DNA of 64,000 nucleotides from Bradyrhizobium nivariense (GTDB taxonomy: Bacteria; Pseudomonadota; Alphaproteobacteria; Rhizobiales; Xanthobacteraceae). A program made the position numbers and the translations under genes. The notes below the pieces were generated by a model. That model saw only the letters and a list, made by a program, of their open reading frames with translations, was not told the DNA's origin and did not search any database. This document shows, piece by piece, positions 9,270-17,828 of this stretch. The stretch lies in the NCBI RefSeq assembly GCF_029846715.1, contig NZ_JARVWW010000001.1, positions 434,001 to 498,000 on the forward strand, written 5' to 3'. Numbering within the stretch: the stretch's first letter is position 1; each line of letters opens with the position of its first letter.

Positions 9270-9710
9270 ATGAAACCCGTCCTCCTCTCCACCTGGCAAG
9301 CCTGGGCGCTGCTCTCCGCCTGCTTTGCGGCGCTGACTGCGATCTTCGCCAAGGTCGGCGTCGAGAACATCAATCCGGATCAAGCGACGTTCATCCGCAC
9401 CATCGTGGTGCTGCTCGCCTTCTCGGTGCTGCTATTCTTCACCGGGCAATTCGCCATGCCGTCAGAAGTCTCGTCGAAGACCTGGCTGTTCCTGGTGCTG
9501 TCGGGACTTGCGACCGGTGCGTCCTGGCTTTGTTATTTCCGCGCGCTGAAGCTCGGCCCCGCCACGCTGGTGGCGCCGATCGACAAGCTCAGCGTCGTGC
9601 TCGTTGCCCTGTTCGCATTCGCCTTTCTCGGCGAGCGGCCGACGGCCCAAGGCTGGGTCGGCATCGCCATGATCGGCGCCGGCGCAGTGCTGCTGGCCGT
9701 GAAGTTTTGA
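9270..9710 (+). CDS. EamA/DMT family membrane transporter, single-domain
   Basis: A 146-residue inner-membrane protein with about five hydrophobic helices and one EamA repeat instead of the usual two, so it would have to act as a dimer. Typical family motifs are visible: AIFAKVGVENINPDQATFIRT in the first half and FRALKLGPATLVAPIDKLSVV plus FLGERPTAQGWVGIAMI in the second. The ATG at 9270 fits the normal start of this short family; a TTG at 9240 would add ten non-conserved residues. It is followed by two more transporters on the same strand. The substrate cannot be read from the sequence. Confidence 0.82.
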   Translation: MKPVLLSTWQAWALLSACFAALTAIFAKVGVENINPDQATFIRTIVVLLAFSVLLFFTGQFAMPSEVSSKTWLFLVLSGLATGASWLCYFRALKLGPATLVAPIDKLSVVLVALFAFAFLGERPTAQGWVGIAMIGAGAVLLAVKF

Positions 9711-9790
9711 GGAGCCCTCCAATCCGCGGAACCAGACCGGCATCATGAGGGTTGCTGCCGGGGCGAATTTGAGCCTCGATCGAGAGACCG

Positions 9791-11074
9791 ATGTCGAGCC
9801 AAAACCCCGATCAGGCAAGGCGTGCCGGGCGCGGGCTCGATGCGGCCAATTTCTTTCTCGCCGACGTCCGCGACGGGCTCGGCCCCTATCTCGCCGTCTA
9901 TCTCCTCACCGAGCGACGGTGGGACGAGGCGCGCATCGGCCTCGTGATGTCGATTGCGACGATCGCCGGCATCGTGGCGCAGACGCCGGCCGGCGCGCTG
10001 GTCGACGCCACGCGGGCCAAGCGGCTGGTCATGGTCATCGCCGCCATCATGGTGACATCAGCTTCGCTGTCGCTGCCGCTGTTGCCAGGCTTCCTGCCGG
10101 TCGCGATCTCGCAAGGCATCGCGCAGGCCGCCGCCGTGGTGTTTCCGCCTGCGATCGCCGCCGTCTCGCTCGGCATCTTCGGCCATGCCGCCTTCACCTG
10201 GCGGATCGGCCGCAACGAGACGTTTAATCACGCCGGCAATGCGGTCGCAGCCGGGCTCGCGGGTCTCTCCGCCTATTGGTTCGGCCCGACTGTCGTGTTC
10301 TACCTTCTCGGCGCCATGGCCGTCGCAAGCCTCGTCAGCATCCTTGCGATCCCGGCCAGCGTCATCGACCACGATCTCGCCCGCGGGCTCCACGACGCCG
10401 ACGCGAACGAGCAGCCCGAACATGCCTCCGGCCTCAGCGTACTCCTCACCTGTCGTCCGCTGCTCGTCTTCGCGATCTGTGTCTTGCTCTTTCATCTCTC
10501 CAACGCCGCGATGCTGCCGCTGGTCGGGCAAAAGCTCGCCCTGCAAGACAAGAACATGGGCACCAGCCTGATGTCGGCTTGCATCGTGGCCGCCCAGATC
10601 GTCATGGTCCCGTTCGCGATGCTGGTGGGCGCGAAGGCCGACCGCTGGGGCCACAAGCGCTTCTTCCTTGCCGCGCTCCTGATCCTGCCGCTTCGGGGGG
10701 CCCTCTATACGCTCTCCGACAATCCGTTCTGGCTGGTCGGCGTGCAGCTTCTCGACGGCGTCGGCGCCGGCATTTTTGGCGCGATCTTCCCCGTCATCGT
10801 CGCCGATCTCATGCGCAACACCGGCCGCTTCAACGTCGCGCAAGGCGCGGTCATCGCCGCCCAGAGCATTGGCGCGGCGCTGTCGACAACGCTCGCCGGC
10901 TTCGTCGTGGTTGGCGCGGGTTACAGTGCGGCGTTCATCACGCTCGGCGTGGTGGCCGCAATCTGCGCCGTCGTCTGTTTTGTCGCCCTTCCCGAGACGC
11001 GGAAAATCACAGATGGCGGTCCGCGCCCGCAGGGGAAGACAGCGGCGGTGGCTTCCGCTATCGCTGCCGAATGA
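9791..11074 (+). CDS. Major facilitator superfamily transporter
   Basis: A 427-residue polytopic protein with about 12 hydrophobic helices. The first conserved block is NFFLADVRDGLGPYLAVYLL, an acidic loop follows helix 2, and a central polar loop (about 195-215) separates the two six-helix halves. The second half has GAKADRWGHKRFF, equivalent to the cytoplasmic loop 8-9 motif. It resembles the MFS subgroup that often neighbours arsenic or drug exporters. The next gene, arsB, begins 26 bases later behind its own Shine-Dalgarno sequence, so co-transcription is likely. A weak EcfG-like match (GGAAC at 9728, N17, GGTT) lies upstream but has one mismatch. The transported compound is unknown. Confidence 0.85.
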   Translation: MSSQNPDQARRAGRGLDAANFFLADVRDGLGPYLAVYLLTERRWDEARIGLVMSIATIAGIVAQTPAGALVDATRAKRLVMVIAAIMVTSASLSLPLLPGFLPVAISQGIAQAAAVVFPPAIAAVSLGIFGHAAFTWRIGRNETFNHAGNAVAAGLAGLSAYWFGPTVVFYLLGAMAVASLVSILAIPASVIDHDLARGLHDADANEQPEHASGLSVLLTCRPLLVFAICVLLFHLSNAAMLPLVGQKLALQDKNMGTSLMSACIVAAQIVMVPFAMLVGAKADRWGHKRFFLAALLILPLRGALYTLSDNPFWLVGVQLLDGVGAGIFGAIFPVIVADLMRNTGRFNVAQGAVIAAQSIGAALSTTLAGFVVVGAGYSAAFITLGVVAAICAVVCFVALPETRKITDGGPRPQGKTAAVASAIAAE

Positions 11075-11099
11075 AGCCTTTCCATTTCGAGGACTGACC

Positions 11100-12350
11100 G
11101 TGCCGTCTGACGCCATCCTGGCCTGGAGCATCATCGTCGCCGCGACCGCAGGCGTCATCATCCGGCCCTTTCGCCTGCCGGAAGCAGTGTGGGCCGTCAT
11201 CGGCGCCAGCGCGCTGGTGCTGCTCGGCTTGCTGCCGTGGCGGGATGCGTTGACGGGCATCGGGAAAGGCGTCGATGTCTATCTCTTCCTGATCGGCATG
11301 ATGCTGATCGCCGAGCTGGCGCGGCTGGAAGGCCTGTTCGACTACCTCGCAGCGCTCGCCGTGGAATATGCCGGCGGCTCGCCGCAACGGCTGTTCCTGC
11401 TGATCTACATCGTCGGCACGCTCGTCACCGTCCTGCTCTCGAACGACGCCACCGCGATCGTGCTGACGCCCGCCGTCTATGCCGCGACGCGCGCGGCCGG
11501 CGCCAAGCCGCTGCCTTATCTGTTCGTCTGCGCCTTCATCGCCAACGCCGCAAGCTTCGTGCTGCCGATCTCCAACCCGGCCAATCTCGTCGTGTTCGCG
11601 GCCCACATGCCTGAGCTGACCGAATGGCTGCGCCTGTTCGCCCTGCCCTCGGCGGCCTCCATCCTGCTGACCTACATCGTGCTGCGCCTGACCCAGCACC
11701 GCGCCCTGAAGGAAGAGACGATCGCGCGCAGCGTGCCGCATCCAAAGCTCGGCCGCGGCGGCAAGCTGACGGCAATAGGCATCGTGGCGATCGGCGTCGT
11801 GCTGGTCACGGCCTCGGCGCTGGACAAGCAATTGGGCCTGCCGACCTTCGTCTGCGGCGTGGTGACAGCCGCGATCGTGCTGCTGATCAGCCGGCAATCG
11901 CCGCTGCCCGTGCTGCGCGGCGTCTCCTGGAGTGTGCTGCCGCTGGTCGGCGGGCTTTTCGTCATGGTGGAAGCGTTGATCAAGACCGGCGTGATCGGGC
12001 AGCTCAGCGCGCTGCTGCATGAAGCTGTCGGGCAATCCGTGACGAAGGCGGCCTGGAGCGTCGGCATCGCCACCGCGATCGCCGACAACGTCGCCAACAA
12101 TCTTCCCGTCGGCCTTGTCGCAGGCTCGGTCGCCGCCAGCGATCATTTGCCCGCGCCGGTCGGCAGCGCCATCCTGATCGGCGTCGATCTCGGGCCCAAT
12201 CTGTCGGTGACCGGTTCGCTCGCCACCATCCTGTGGCTGGTGGCGCTGCGGCGGGAGAAGATCGAAGTCGGCGCCTGGCCATTCCTCAAGCTCGGCATGC
12301 TGGTGACACCGCCGGCCCTGATCGCGGCATTGGCTGCCGCGATCAGGTAA
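11100..12350 (+). CDS. arsB: ArsB-type arsenite / anion efflux membrane protein
   Basis: A 416-residue integral membrane protein of the ArsB/NhaD ion-transporter superfamily, which exports arsenite using the proton gradient. Family signatures are clear: LSNDATAIVLTPAVYA in the first half, FVLPISNPANLVVF, DNVANNLPVGLV, and the C-terminal IGVDLGPNLSVTGSLATILW. The GTG at 11100 is chosen because GAGGA lies 7 bases upstream and the first membrane helix follows at once. The frame is open back to 10776 but overlaps the MFS gene. No arsR, arsC or acr3 gene is next to it, so arsenite as substrate rests on family membership only. Confidence 0.82.
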   Translation: MPSDAILAWSIIVAATAGVIIRPFRLPEAVWAVIGASALVLLGLLPWRDALTGIGKGVDVYLFLIGMMLIAELARLEGLFDYLAALAVEYAGGSPQRLFLLIYIVGTLVTVLLSNDATAIVLTPAVYAATRAAGAKPLPYLFVCAFIANAASFVLPISNPANLVVFAAHMPELTEWLRLFALPSAASILLTYIVLRLTQHRALKEETIARSVPHPKLGRGGKLTAIGIVAIGVVLVTASALDKQLGLPTFVCGVVTAAIVLLISRQSPLPVLRGVSWSVLPLVGGLFVMVEALIKTGVIGQLSALLHEAVGQSVTKAAWSVGIATAIADNVANNLPVGLVAGSVAASDHLPAPVGSAILIGVDLGPNLSVTGSLATILWLVALRREKIEVGAWPFLKLGMLVTPPALIAALAAAIR

Positions 12351-12353
12351 CGA

Positions 12354-12398
12354 GCATGATCCGGAAAAGTGTGCAGCGGTTTTCCGACAAGATCATGC
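12354..12398. repeat. Short dispersed palindrome between convergent genes
   Basis: GCATGATC (12354-12361) pairs with GATCATGC (12391-12398), and inside it CGGAAAA pairs with TTTTCCG. This is the GCATGATCCGGAAAA...TTTTCCG...GATCATGC unit widespread in Bradyrhizobium/Rhodopseudomonas. It lies between the convergent arsB and MFS genes and may also work as a bidirectional terminator. Confidence 0.75.
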
Positions 12399-12443
12399 TT
12401 AAAACAAAAGGCTGAAGCGCGATGAAATCATCGCGCTTTGCCC

Positions 12444-13808
12444 TCAGTCGTTCTCGTAGCCGTAGACTTCCGGCAGGATGAAGATCGCGGCGAGCAATCC
12501 GATCAGCGGGAAGATCGCGACCATCAGCGTGGCATTGGCCTGCCCGATCGCAGCGAACACCGTCGGGAACAGGAAGATTGCCAGGAACGACGGCAACTTC
12601 ACGAACATGTAGGCGAAGCCGCTGGCGGTGCCGCGATATTTCGGCCTGGCGACCATGGTCGGGATCGTCATGCAGTTCGACGCGTCCCAATAATGGCCCC
12701 ACAGCATCGCTGCGGCCGCGAACGGCAGCAGGATCTTGTTGTCGGTGTAGAGCGCGAAGGCCGCGACCAGCAACGAGACCAGCACGATCGAGAAGCCCGC
12801 GATCGAGATGCCGCGGTGGCCGATCTTCGGCGTCAGCAGCGGACCGACCCAGCCCGACACGGCGGCGAAGGAGAATAGCGCCATCGTCACCAGATTGATG
12901 CCGAGCACGCTCGACACGCCAACCATGACAAAGAGCACCGGCAGATAGAACGCGAAGGTCGAGAATTCGCTGGCTTGCGCGAAGCAGGCGATCCAGCCGT
13001 AGATCGTGGCACGCCAGCGGATCGGATCCTTCTTGAGGTCGGCGAGGAACGCGCGGGTGGAGACCTTCGGCATCTCCACGTCGTGGTCCGGCAGCATGGC
13101 GAGATCGTCGTTGAACATCTCGCGCGCGACCTGCTTGGCCTCGCGGTAGCGTCCCTTCTGCACCAGCCACACCGCCGTCTCCGGCACGTCATGCCGCATG
13201 ATCAGGATGATCAGCGCCGGCACCGCACCGAGGCCGAGCGTCACTCGCCACAGCGTCTCGTGGTGAATGTCGAGCAGCAGGAAGATGACGATGACGCCGA
13301 TGGTGAGGACTTCACCGACGGCGAACATGAACTGCCAGCGGTTGCCCATGACCTCGCGCTCACCCTTGGCCATGGATTCCATGATGTAGGTGTAGCCGGT
13401 CGAGATGTCCGAACCGAGCGGAATGCCGAGCAGGAAGCGGATCACGACGAGCCAGAACACATTGGGCACGAAGGCCTGCGCCAGCGCGAGCACGATGAAT
13501 AGCACCATCGTGGCCAGGAACATGATGCGGCGGCCGATCTTGTCCGAGAGCCAGCCGCCGAGCAGCGCGCCGATCAGGGCGCCGCCCTGCGTACCGGCGG
13601 CGGCCAGGCCCAGCATCAGCGGATCGGGATTGAACTGCTCCTTGATGAAGATCAGCACGAAGGCGATCGAATAGAGGTCCCAGGCCTCGACCAGGATCGA
13701 GGCCATCATCAGCCAGCCGACCTTGTTGCCCTTGGGACTGTAGTTGGTGATGAGGTAGCGGACCGCGGCTTCGCTCGCGGTCGGTTGTGGCATCGCCATC
13801 GTTGACAT
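12444..13808 (-). CDS. MFS permease (sugar / organic acid porter type) of the sugar-acid cluster
   Basis: A 454-residue, 12-helix transporter of the sugar-porter/metabolite:H+ symporter type. The loop 2-3 motif is GGWLSDKIGRR, the loop after helix 4 has RFLLGIPLGSDIS, and the central loop carries PETAVWLVQKGRYREA, all typical of this branch. It lies 25 bases downstream of the GntR regulator on the same strand, so regulator and permease form one transcript facing away from the dehydratase-idnO-idnD genes. The obvious inference is that it imports the hexonate or aldonate that those enzymes degrade. Confidence 0.85.
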   Translation of the reverse strand: MSTMAMPQPTASEAAVRYLITNYSPKGNKVGWLMMASILVEAWDLYSIAFVLIFIKEQFNPDPLMLGLAAAGTQGGALIGALLGGWLSDKIGRRIMFLATMVLFIVLALAQAFVPNVFWLVVIRFLLGIPLGSDISTGYTYIMESMAKGEREVMGNRWQFMFAVGEVLTIGVIVIFLLLDIHHETLWRVTLGLGAVPALIILIMRHDVPETAVWLVQKGRYREAKQVAREMFNDDLAMLPDHDVEMPKVSTRAFLADLKKDPIRWRATIYGWIACFAQASEFSTFAFYLPVLFVMVGVSSVLGINLVTMALFSFAAVSGWVGPLLTPKIGHRGISIAGFSIVLVSLLVAAFALYTDNKILLPFAAAAMLWGHYWDASNCMTIPTMVARPKYRGTASGFAYMFVKLPSFLAIFLFPTVFAAIGQANATLMVAIFPLIGLLAAIFILPEVYGYEND

Positions 13809-13833
13809 ATCTGGTCCTCTCCTGAAAACTCTT

Positions 13834-14598
13834 CTACGTGCCGAGCAGCGGCTCGATGCTGCAATCGAGCAGGCGCGGGTCGATCCCCACCTCCATGCCG
13901 GTGAACATCTCGCCCATGTAATCGATCAGTGCATCGCTCGCTGTCACCGCGTCCTCGACGCGGCGGCTGGCGACCGCGGCGAGAATCGCGAGGTGATGAT
14001 CGATCGTGCCTGACAGCTCGGCCTGTCCCGGCATGAACCGGTGGTGGATGTAGCCGATGCGTCGATACAGCGTGTGCAACGGCCGCAGCGTGTGCACGAG
14101 AAACGGTTCGCCTGCCGCCTCCAGCACCAGCGAGTCGATGCGGCGGTCGATATTGTTGAACTCGTCGAGGGTCAGACTGGCGCGGCGCTCGCGCAAAAGG
14201 CGTTCGATGTGCAGCGCCTGATTGCGGTGCGAGAGGCTGGCGCGATCGGCCGCAAGCCGGATCACGAAGCGCTCCATGTCGCGGCGCAACGCCAGCAGCA
14301 TGCGCTCGCGCGCCAGGTCAATCGGCGCAATGCGCAGACCGTGGCGCGGACGGATGATGATCAATGTATCGGCGGAGAGACGATTGACGGCGTGATGAAC
14401 CGGCGTGCGGCCGAAGCCGGTGATGTGCTGCAATTCCAGCATCGTCATGAACTGGCCGGGCTTGAGCTCGCAATAGACGAGCAGCTCTTCGATCCTCTGA
14501 TAGGCCAGCTCGAAGAAGTTGAGGCGGTTGCGCCGGGAGGGCTTGCCCTCGCCGTCGTCGTTCCTCACCACCTCGAGCGCGCGCTTGCGCCTTGCCAT
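13834..14598 (-). CDS. GntR family (FCD) transcriptional regulator
   Basis: A 254-residue regulator. An N-terminal winged helix-turn-helix (about 25-95; FELAYQRIEELLVYCELKPGQ, then GFGRTPVHHAVNRLSADTLI) has the GntR arrangement, in which the usual R-x-P-V-R-E-A-L is RTPVHHAVNRL. The C-terminal all-helical FCD-type ligand domain (about 105-235) has Asp and His positions (FNNIDRRIDSLVLEA, HHLAILAAVASR) that could bind a metal and a carboxylate ligand. It is divergent from the sugar-acid enzymes, and a palindrome lies in the shared intergenic region, so it most likely represses both arms until the substrate or an intermediate binds. Confidence 0.88.
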   Translation of the reverse strand: MARRKRALEVVRNDDGEGKPSRRNRLNFFELAYQRIEELLVYCELKPGQFMTMLELQHITGFGRTPVHHAVNRLSADTLIIIRPRHGLRIAPIDLARERMLLALRRDMERFVIRLAADRASLSHRNQALHIERLLRERRASLTLDEFNNIDRRIDSLVLEAAGEPFLVHTLRPLHTLYRRIGYIHHRFMPGQAELSGTIDHHLAILAAVASRRVEDAVTASDALIDYMGEMFTGMEVGIDPRLLDCSIEPLLGT

Positions 14599-14668
14599 GT
14601 TGTGCTCTCCCCTCAGCCCGCGCCGTCGTTGCAGGGCAGTGCCTTGTTGGTGATATCCCTAAAACATG

Positions 14669-14684
14669 TTGTGATATATTACAA
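14669..14684. promoter_or_regulatory. Palindromic operator candidate for the divergent GntR regulator
   Basis: TTGTGATATATTACAA is a 16-base palindrome with one imperfect pair (TTGT-N-ATATAT-N-ACAA). It lies between the regulator start (14598) and the dehydratase start (14777), and is clearly A/T-rich compared with its surroundings. Family FCD-type GntR operators are short TTGT...ACAA palindromes, so this is the best binding-site candidate. Confidence 0.6.
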
Positions 14685-14776
14685 GCAGGCGTAAGACTCG
14701 CGCTTGCCCGCACCATGTTGCGGTGCGCAATGACAACAAGACGGCGCTGCGCGCCTGCGATGGGAGGACAATTGCT

Positions 14777-15976
14777 GTGAAGATCACGTCGATCGAGACG
14801 CTGCGCACCGAAGAATTCTCCAACGTCATCTGGGTGCGCGTCCACACCGACACGGGCATGATCGGTCTCGGCGAAACCTTCTACGGCGCCGGCGCCGTCG
14901 AGGCGCAGATCCACGACACCTTTGCCGGCCGCCTGCTCGGCCGCAATCCGCTGCACATCGAGGCGATCCACCGCGACATGCTGAACCTGCCGATGGCGCA
15001 GTCGTCCACCGGCGTCGAGTATCGCGCGGCCTCGGCAATCGACATCGCGTTGTGGGACCTGTTCGGCAAGGTCTGCAATCAGCCGGTGCACCAGATGCTC
15101 GGCGGCCTCTGCCGCGACAAGCAGCGCATCTACAACACCTGCGCCGGCACCCAATATGTCCGCTCGACCAACATCAGCCCGGTCGCGAATTGGAATCTCG
15201 GTGGTTCCAAGGGCCCCTACGAAGACCTCGACGGCTTCATGAACCACGCCGATGCGCTCGCCGAAAACCTGCTGGAGAGCGGCATCTCCGCCATGAAGAT
15301 CTGGCCGTTCGATCCGGCGGCCCAGGAGAACAAGGGTCTCTACATCACCGCCGCGCAGATGAAGCAGGCGATCGAGCCGTTCGAAAAAATTCGCAAGGCC
15401 GTCGGCGACAAGATGGAGATCATGGTCGAGCTTCATTCGCTCTGGAACCTGCCGACCGCGAAACAGATCGCGCGCGCGCTCGAGCCCTACAAGCCGACCT
15501 GGTACGAAGATCCGATCCGGATGAACTCGCCGCAGGCACTCGCCGAATACGCCCGCTGCACCGACGTCTGGGTCTGCGCCAGCGAGACCCTGGGCTCGCG
15601 CTTCCCCTACAAGGACATGCTCGACCGCGATGCCATGCATGTGGTGATGGCGGATCTGTGCTGGACCGGCGGCCTCACCGAGGGTCGCAAGATCGCGGCG
15701 ATGGCCGAGACCTATCACCGGCCCTTCGCACCGCACGACTGCATCGGCCCGATCGGCTTCATCGCCGCCATCCACATGTCGTTCAGCCAGCCCAACACGC
15801 TGATCCAGGAATCGGTGCGCGCCTTCTACAAGGGCTGGTACAATGAGCTCGTCACCACCATGCCCACGATCAAGGACGGTTATGTCTATCCGATGGAAGG
15901 CCCCGGCCTCGGCGTCGACCTTCTGCCCGCCGTATTCGACCGCTCCGATCTGACCGTGCGCCGCTCCAACATCTAG
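14777..15976 (+). CDS. Mandelate racemase / muconate lactonizing (enolase) superfamily sugar-acid dehydratase
   Basis: A 399-residue enolase-superfamily enzyme, probably a sugar-acid dehydratase. The capping domain starts at KITSIETLRTEEF. Barrel ligands resemble DgoD-type dehydratases: the first metal position lies in MVELHSLWN, where Glu replaces the usual Asp and the His two residues later matches the DgoD acid catalyst. The other positions are Glu in WYEDPIR, Glu in ASETLGSR, Asp in MADLCWTGG and His in FAPHDCIGPIG. The GTG at 14777 is chosen because GGGAGGA lies 8-9 bases upstream; the open frame reaches 14723. It is the first gene of an operon with idnO (11-base gap) and idnD. It may open a dehydration route, giving a 2-keto-3-deoxy acid, parallel to the idonate route. 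The substrate is undetermined. Confidence 0.82.
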   Translation: MKITSIETLRTEEFSNVIWVRVHTDTGMIGLGETFYGAGAVEAQIHDTFAGRLLGRNPLHIEAIHRDMLNLPMAQSSTGVEYRAASAIDIALWDLFGKVCNQPVHQMLGGLCRDKQRIYNTCAGTQYVRSTNISPVANWNLGGSKGPYEDLDGFMNHADALAENLLESGISAMKIWPFDPAAQENKGLYITAAQMKQAIEPFEKIRKAVGDKMEIMVELHSLWNLPTAKQIARALEPYKPTWYEDPIRMNSPQALAEYARCTDVWVCASETLGSRFPYKDMLDRDAMHVVMADLCWTGGLTEGRKIAAMAETYHRPFAPHDCIGPIGFIAAIHMSFSQPNTLIQESVRAFYKGWYNELVTTMPTIKDGYVYPMEGPGLGVDLLPAVFDRSDLTVRRSNI

Positions 15977-15987
15977 GGATATTTGAG

Positions 15988-16755
15988 ATGAGCACTGCCC
16001 TCTTCGACCTTTCCGGCCGCACCGCGCTCGTGACCGGCTCCTCCCGCGGCCTCGGCCGTGCCATTGCCGAGGGCATGGCCAAGGCCGGCGCCAAGCTGAT
16101 CATCAATGGCGTCGATCCGAACCGTGTCGAACAGGCCGTCGCCGAGTTTCGCGCCGCCGGCCATCAGGCCGAAGGCGCCGCGTTCAACGTCACCGATGAG
16201 CCCGCGATCGTCGCGGCCTTCGAGAATTTCGACAGGCAAGGCCTGGCGGTCGACATTGTCGTCAACAATGCCGGCATCCAGCACCGCAAGCCGCTGGTGG
16301 AGTTCACCACCGACGAGTGGCGCAAGGTGATCGAGACCAACCTCACCAGCGCCTTCGTGATCGGCCGCGAGGCGGCCAAGCGCATGATCCCGCGCAAGCA
16401 GGGCAAGATCATCAATATCGGCTCGCTCGGCAGCGAGCTCGCGCGTCCCACGATTGCGCCCTACACCGCCGCCAAGGGCGGCATCAAGAACCTGACCCGC
16501 TCGATGGCGGTGGAATGGGCGCAGCATGGCATCCAGGCCAACGCGATCGGCCCCGGCTACATGCTGACCGACATGAACGAGGCGCTGGTCAACAACACCG
16601 ACTTCAACAACTGGCTGATGGGCCGCGTTCCCGCCAAGCGCTGGGGCAGGCCGGACGAGCTGGTGGGCGCTGCGATCTTCCTGGCGTCGGAGGCCTCGAC
16701 CTATGTCAACGGCCAGATCATCTATGTCGATGGCGGCATGATCGCCGCGATGTGA
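15988..16755 (+). CDS. idnO: Gluconate 5-dehydrogenase-like SDR (IdnO type)
   Basis: A 255-residue classical short-chain dehydrogenase that would reversibly reduce 5-keto-D-gluconate to D-gluconate. The cofactor motif is TGSSRGLGRAIAEG, NNAGIQ follows, the catalytic Ser is in IGSLGSELARP, and Tyr/Lys are in YTAAKGG. The stretch NNAGIQHRKPLVEF is characteristic of IdnO/gluconate 5-dehydrogenases. It sits between the dehydratase and idnD, as the IdnO partner of idnD does in known L-idonate pathways. The nearby terminus VDGGMIAAM is normal for the family. Confidence 0.8.
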   Translation: MSTALFDLSGRTALVTGSSRGLGRAIAEGMAKAGAKLIINGVDPNRVEQAVAEFRAAGHQAEGAAFNVTDEPAIVAAFENFDRQGLAVDIVVNNAGIQHRKPLVEFTTDEWRKVIETNLTSAFVIGREAAKRMIPRKQGKIINIGSLGSELARPTIAPYTAAKGGIKNLTRSMAVEWAQHGIQANAIGPGYMLTDMNEALVNNTDFNNWLMGRVPAKRWGRPDELVGAAIFLASEASTYVNGQIIYVDGGMIAAM

Positions 16756-16781
16756 CCCGCGAAACGCTGAAGGAACAGGCC

Positions 16782-17813
16782 ATGCGCGCCGTCGTCATTC
16801 ACGCCCCGAAAGATTTGCGGATCGACCTCTATCCGGATGCAGCGCCCGGTCCGGGTGAAGTCCGCGTCAAGATCGCCAACGGCGGCATCTGCGGATCCGA
16901 TCTGCACTACTATCATCATGGCGGCTTCGGCGTCGTGCGCATCCAGCAGCCGATGGCGCTGGGGCACGAGATCGCCGGCGTGGTCGCGGCCGTCGGTGAC
17001 GGCGTCACCAACGTGAAGCCGGGCACCCGCGTCGCGGTCAATCCGAGCAAGCCGTGCGGTCAGTGCCTGCATTGCCAGGAAGGCATGCGCAACCAGTGCC
17101 TCGACATGCGCTTCCTCGGCAGCGCGATGCGCTTTCCCCATGTGCAGGGCGGTTTTCGCGAATTCATCACGGTCGATGCGGCGCAGGCCGTTCCGATCGC
17201 CGACAGGCTGTCATTGGCCGAAGCCGCGGTCGCCGAGCCGCTGGCGGTATGCCTGCATGCCGGCAAGCAGGCCGGCCCGCTGCTCGGCAAGCGCGTGCTC
17301 ATCACCGGCTGCGGCCCGATCGGCGCGCTGATGATTCTGGTGTCGCGCTTCGGCGGCGCGGCCGAGATCGTGGTCACCGATGTCGCGGAGGCGCCGCTTG
17401 CGGTCGCCAGGAAGCTCGGCGCCACTCACGCCATCAATGTCGCGGCCGACGCCACGGCGCTCGATCCCTGGCGCACCGGCAAAGGTGTGTTCGACACGCT
17501 GTTCGAAGCCTCGGGCAACCAGGCCGCGCTGCGCACCGCGCTCGACGTGCTGCGGCCCGGCGCTACATTGGTGCAGCTCGGCCTCGGCGGCGAGATGACG
17601 CTGCCGATCAACTCCATCGTCGCCAAGGAATTGCAGCTGCGCGGCACATTCCGCTTCGATCCCGAGTTCGAGCTTGCGGTGCGGCTGATGGGCGAAGGCC
17701 TGATCGACGTGAAGCCGCTGATCACGGCGACCATGCCGTTCGAGAACGCGGTCGCAGCGTTCGAGCTCGCCAGCGACCGCTCGCAGTCGATGAAGGTGCA
17801 ATTGACCTTCTGA
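16782..17813 (+). CDS. idnD: L-idonate 5-dehydrogenase (zinc-dependent MDR)
   Basis: A 343-residue zinc alcohol dehydrogenase of the medium-chain family that oxidises L-idonate to 5-ketogluconate. Catalytic zinc ligands lie in GGICGSDLHYYHHGG and LGHEIAG, the structural zinc site is CGQCLHCQEGMRNQC, and the Rossmann motif is GCGPIGAL. DMRFLGSAMRFPHVQGGF is nearly identical to the diagnostic segment of E. coli IdnD. The ATG at 16782 follows an AAGGA sequence (16770-16774). Together with idnO it would convert L-idonate to gluconate, so the MFS permease and GntR regulator probably serve idonate or a related hexonate. Confidence 0.87.
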   Translation: MRAVVIHAPKDLRIDLYPDAAPGPGEVRVKIANGGICGSDLHYYHHGGFGVVRIQQPMALGHEIAGVVAAVGDGVTNVKPGTRVAVNPSKPCGQCLHCQEGMRNQCLDMRFLGSAMRFPHVQGGFREFITVDAAQAVPIADRLSLAEAAVAEPLAVCLHAGKQAGPLLGKRVLITGCGPIGALMILVSRFGGAAEIVVTDVAEAPLAVARKLGATHAINVAADATALDPWRTGKGVFDTLFEASGNQAALRTALDVLRPGATLVQLGLGGEMTLPINSIVAKELQLRGTFRFDPEFELAVRLMGEGLIDVKPLITATMPFENAVAAFELASDRSQSMKVQLTF

Positions 17814-17828
17814 GGCTGCGCCTGAGGC

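Noticed and set aside
9728..9753. EcfG promoter upstream of the MFS gene at 9791
   Set aside because: GGAAC-N17-GGTT has one mismatch in the -10 element; with many GGAAC occurrences in the window this is not distinguishable from chance.
10776..11099. ArsB starting upstream inside the MFS gene
   Set aside because: The extension overlaps the MFS coding region in another frame. The GTG at 11100 has its own ribosome site and precedes the first ArsB helix.
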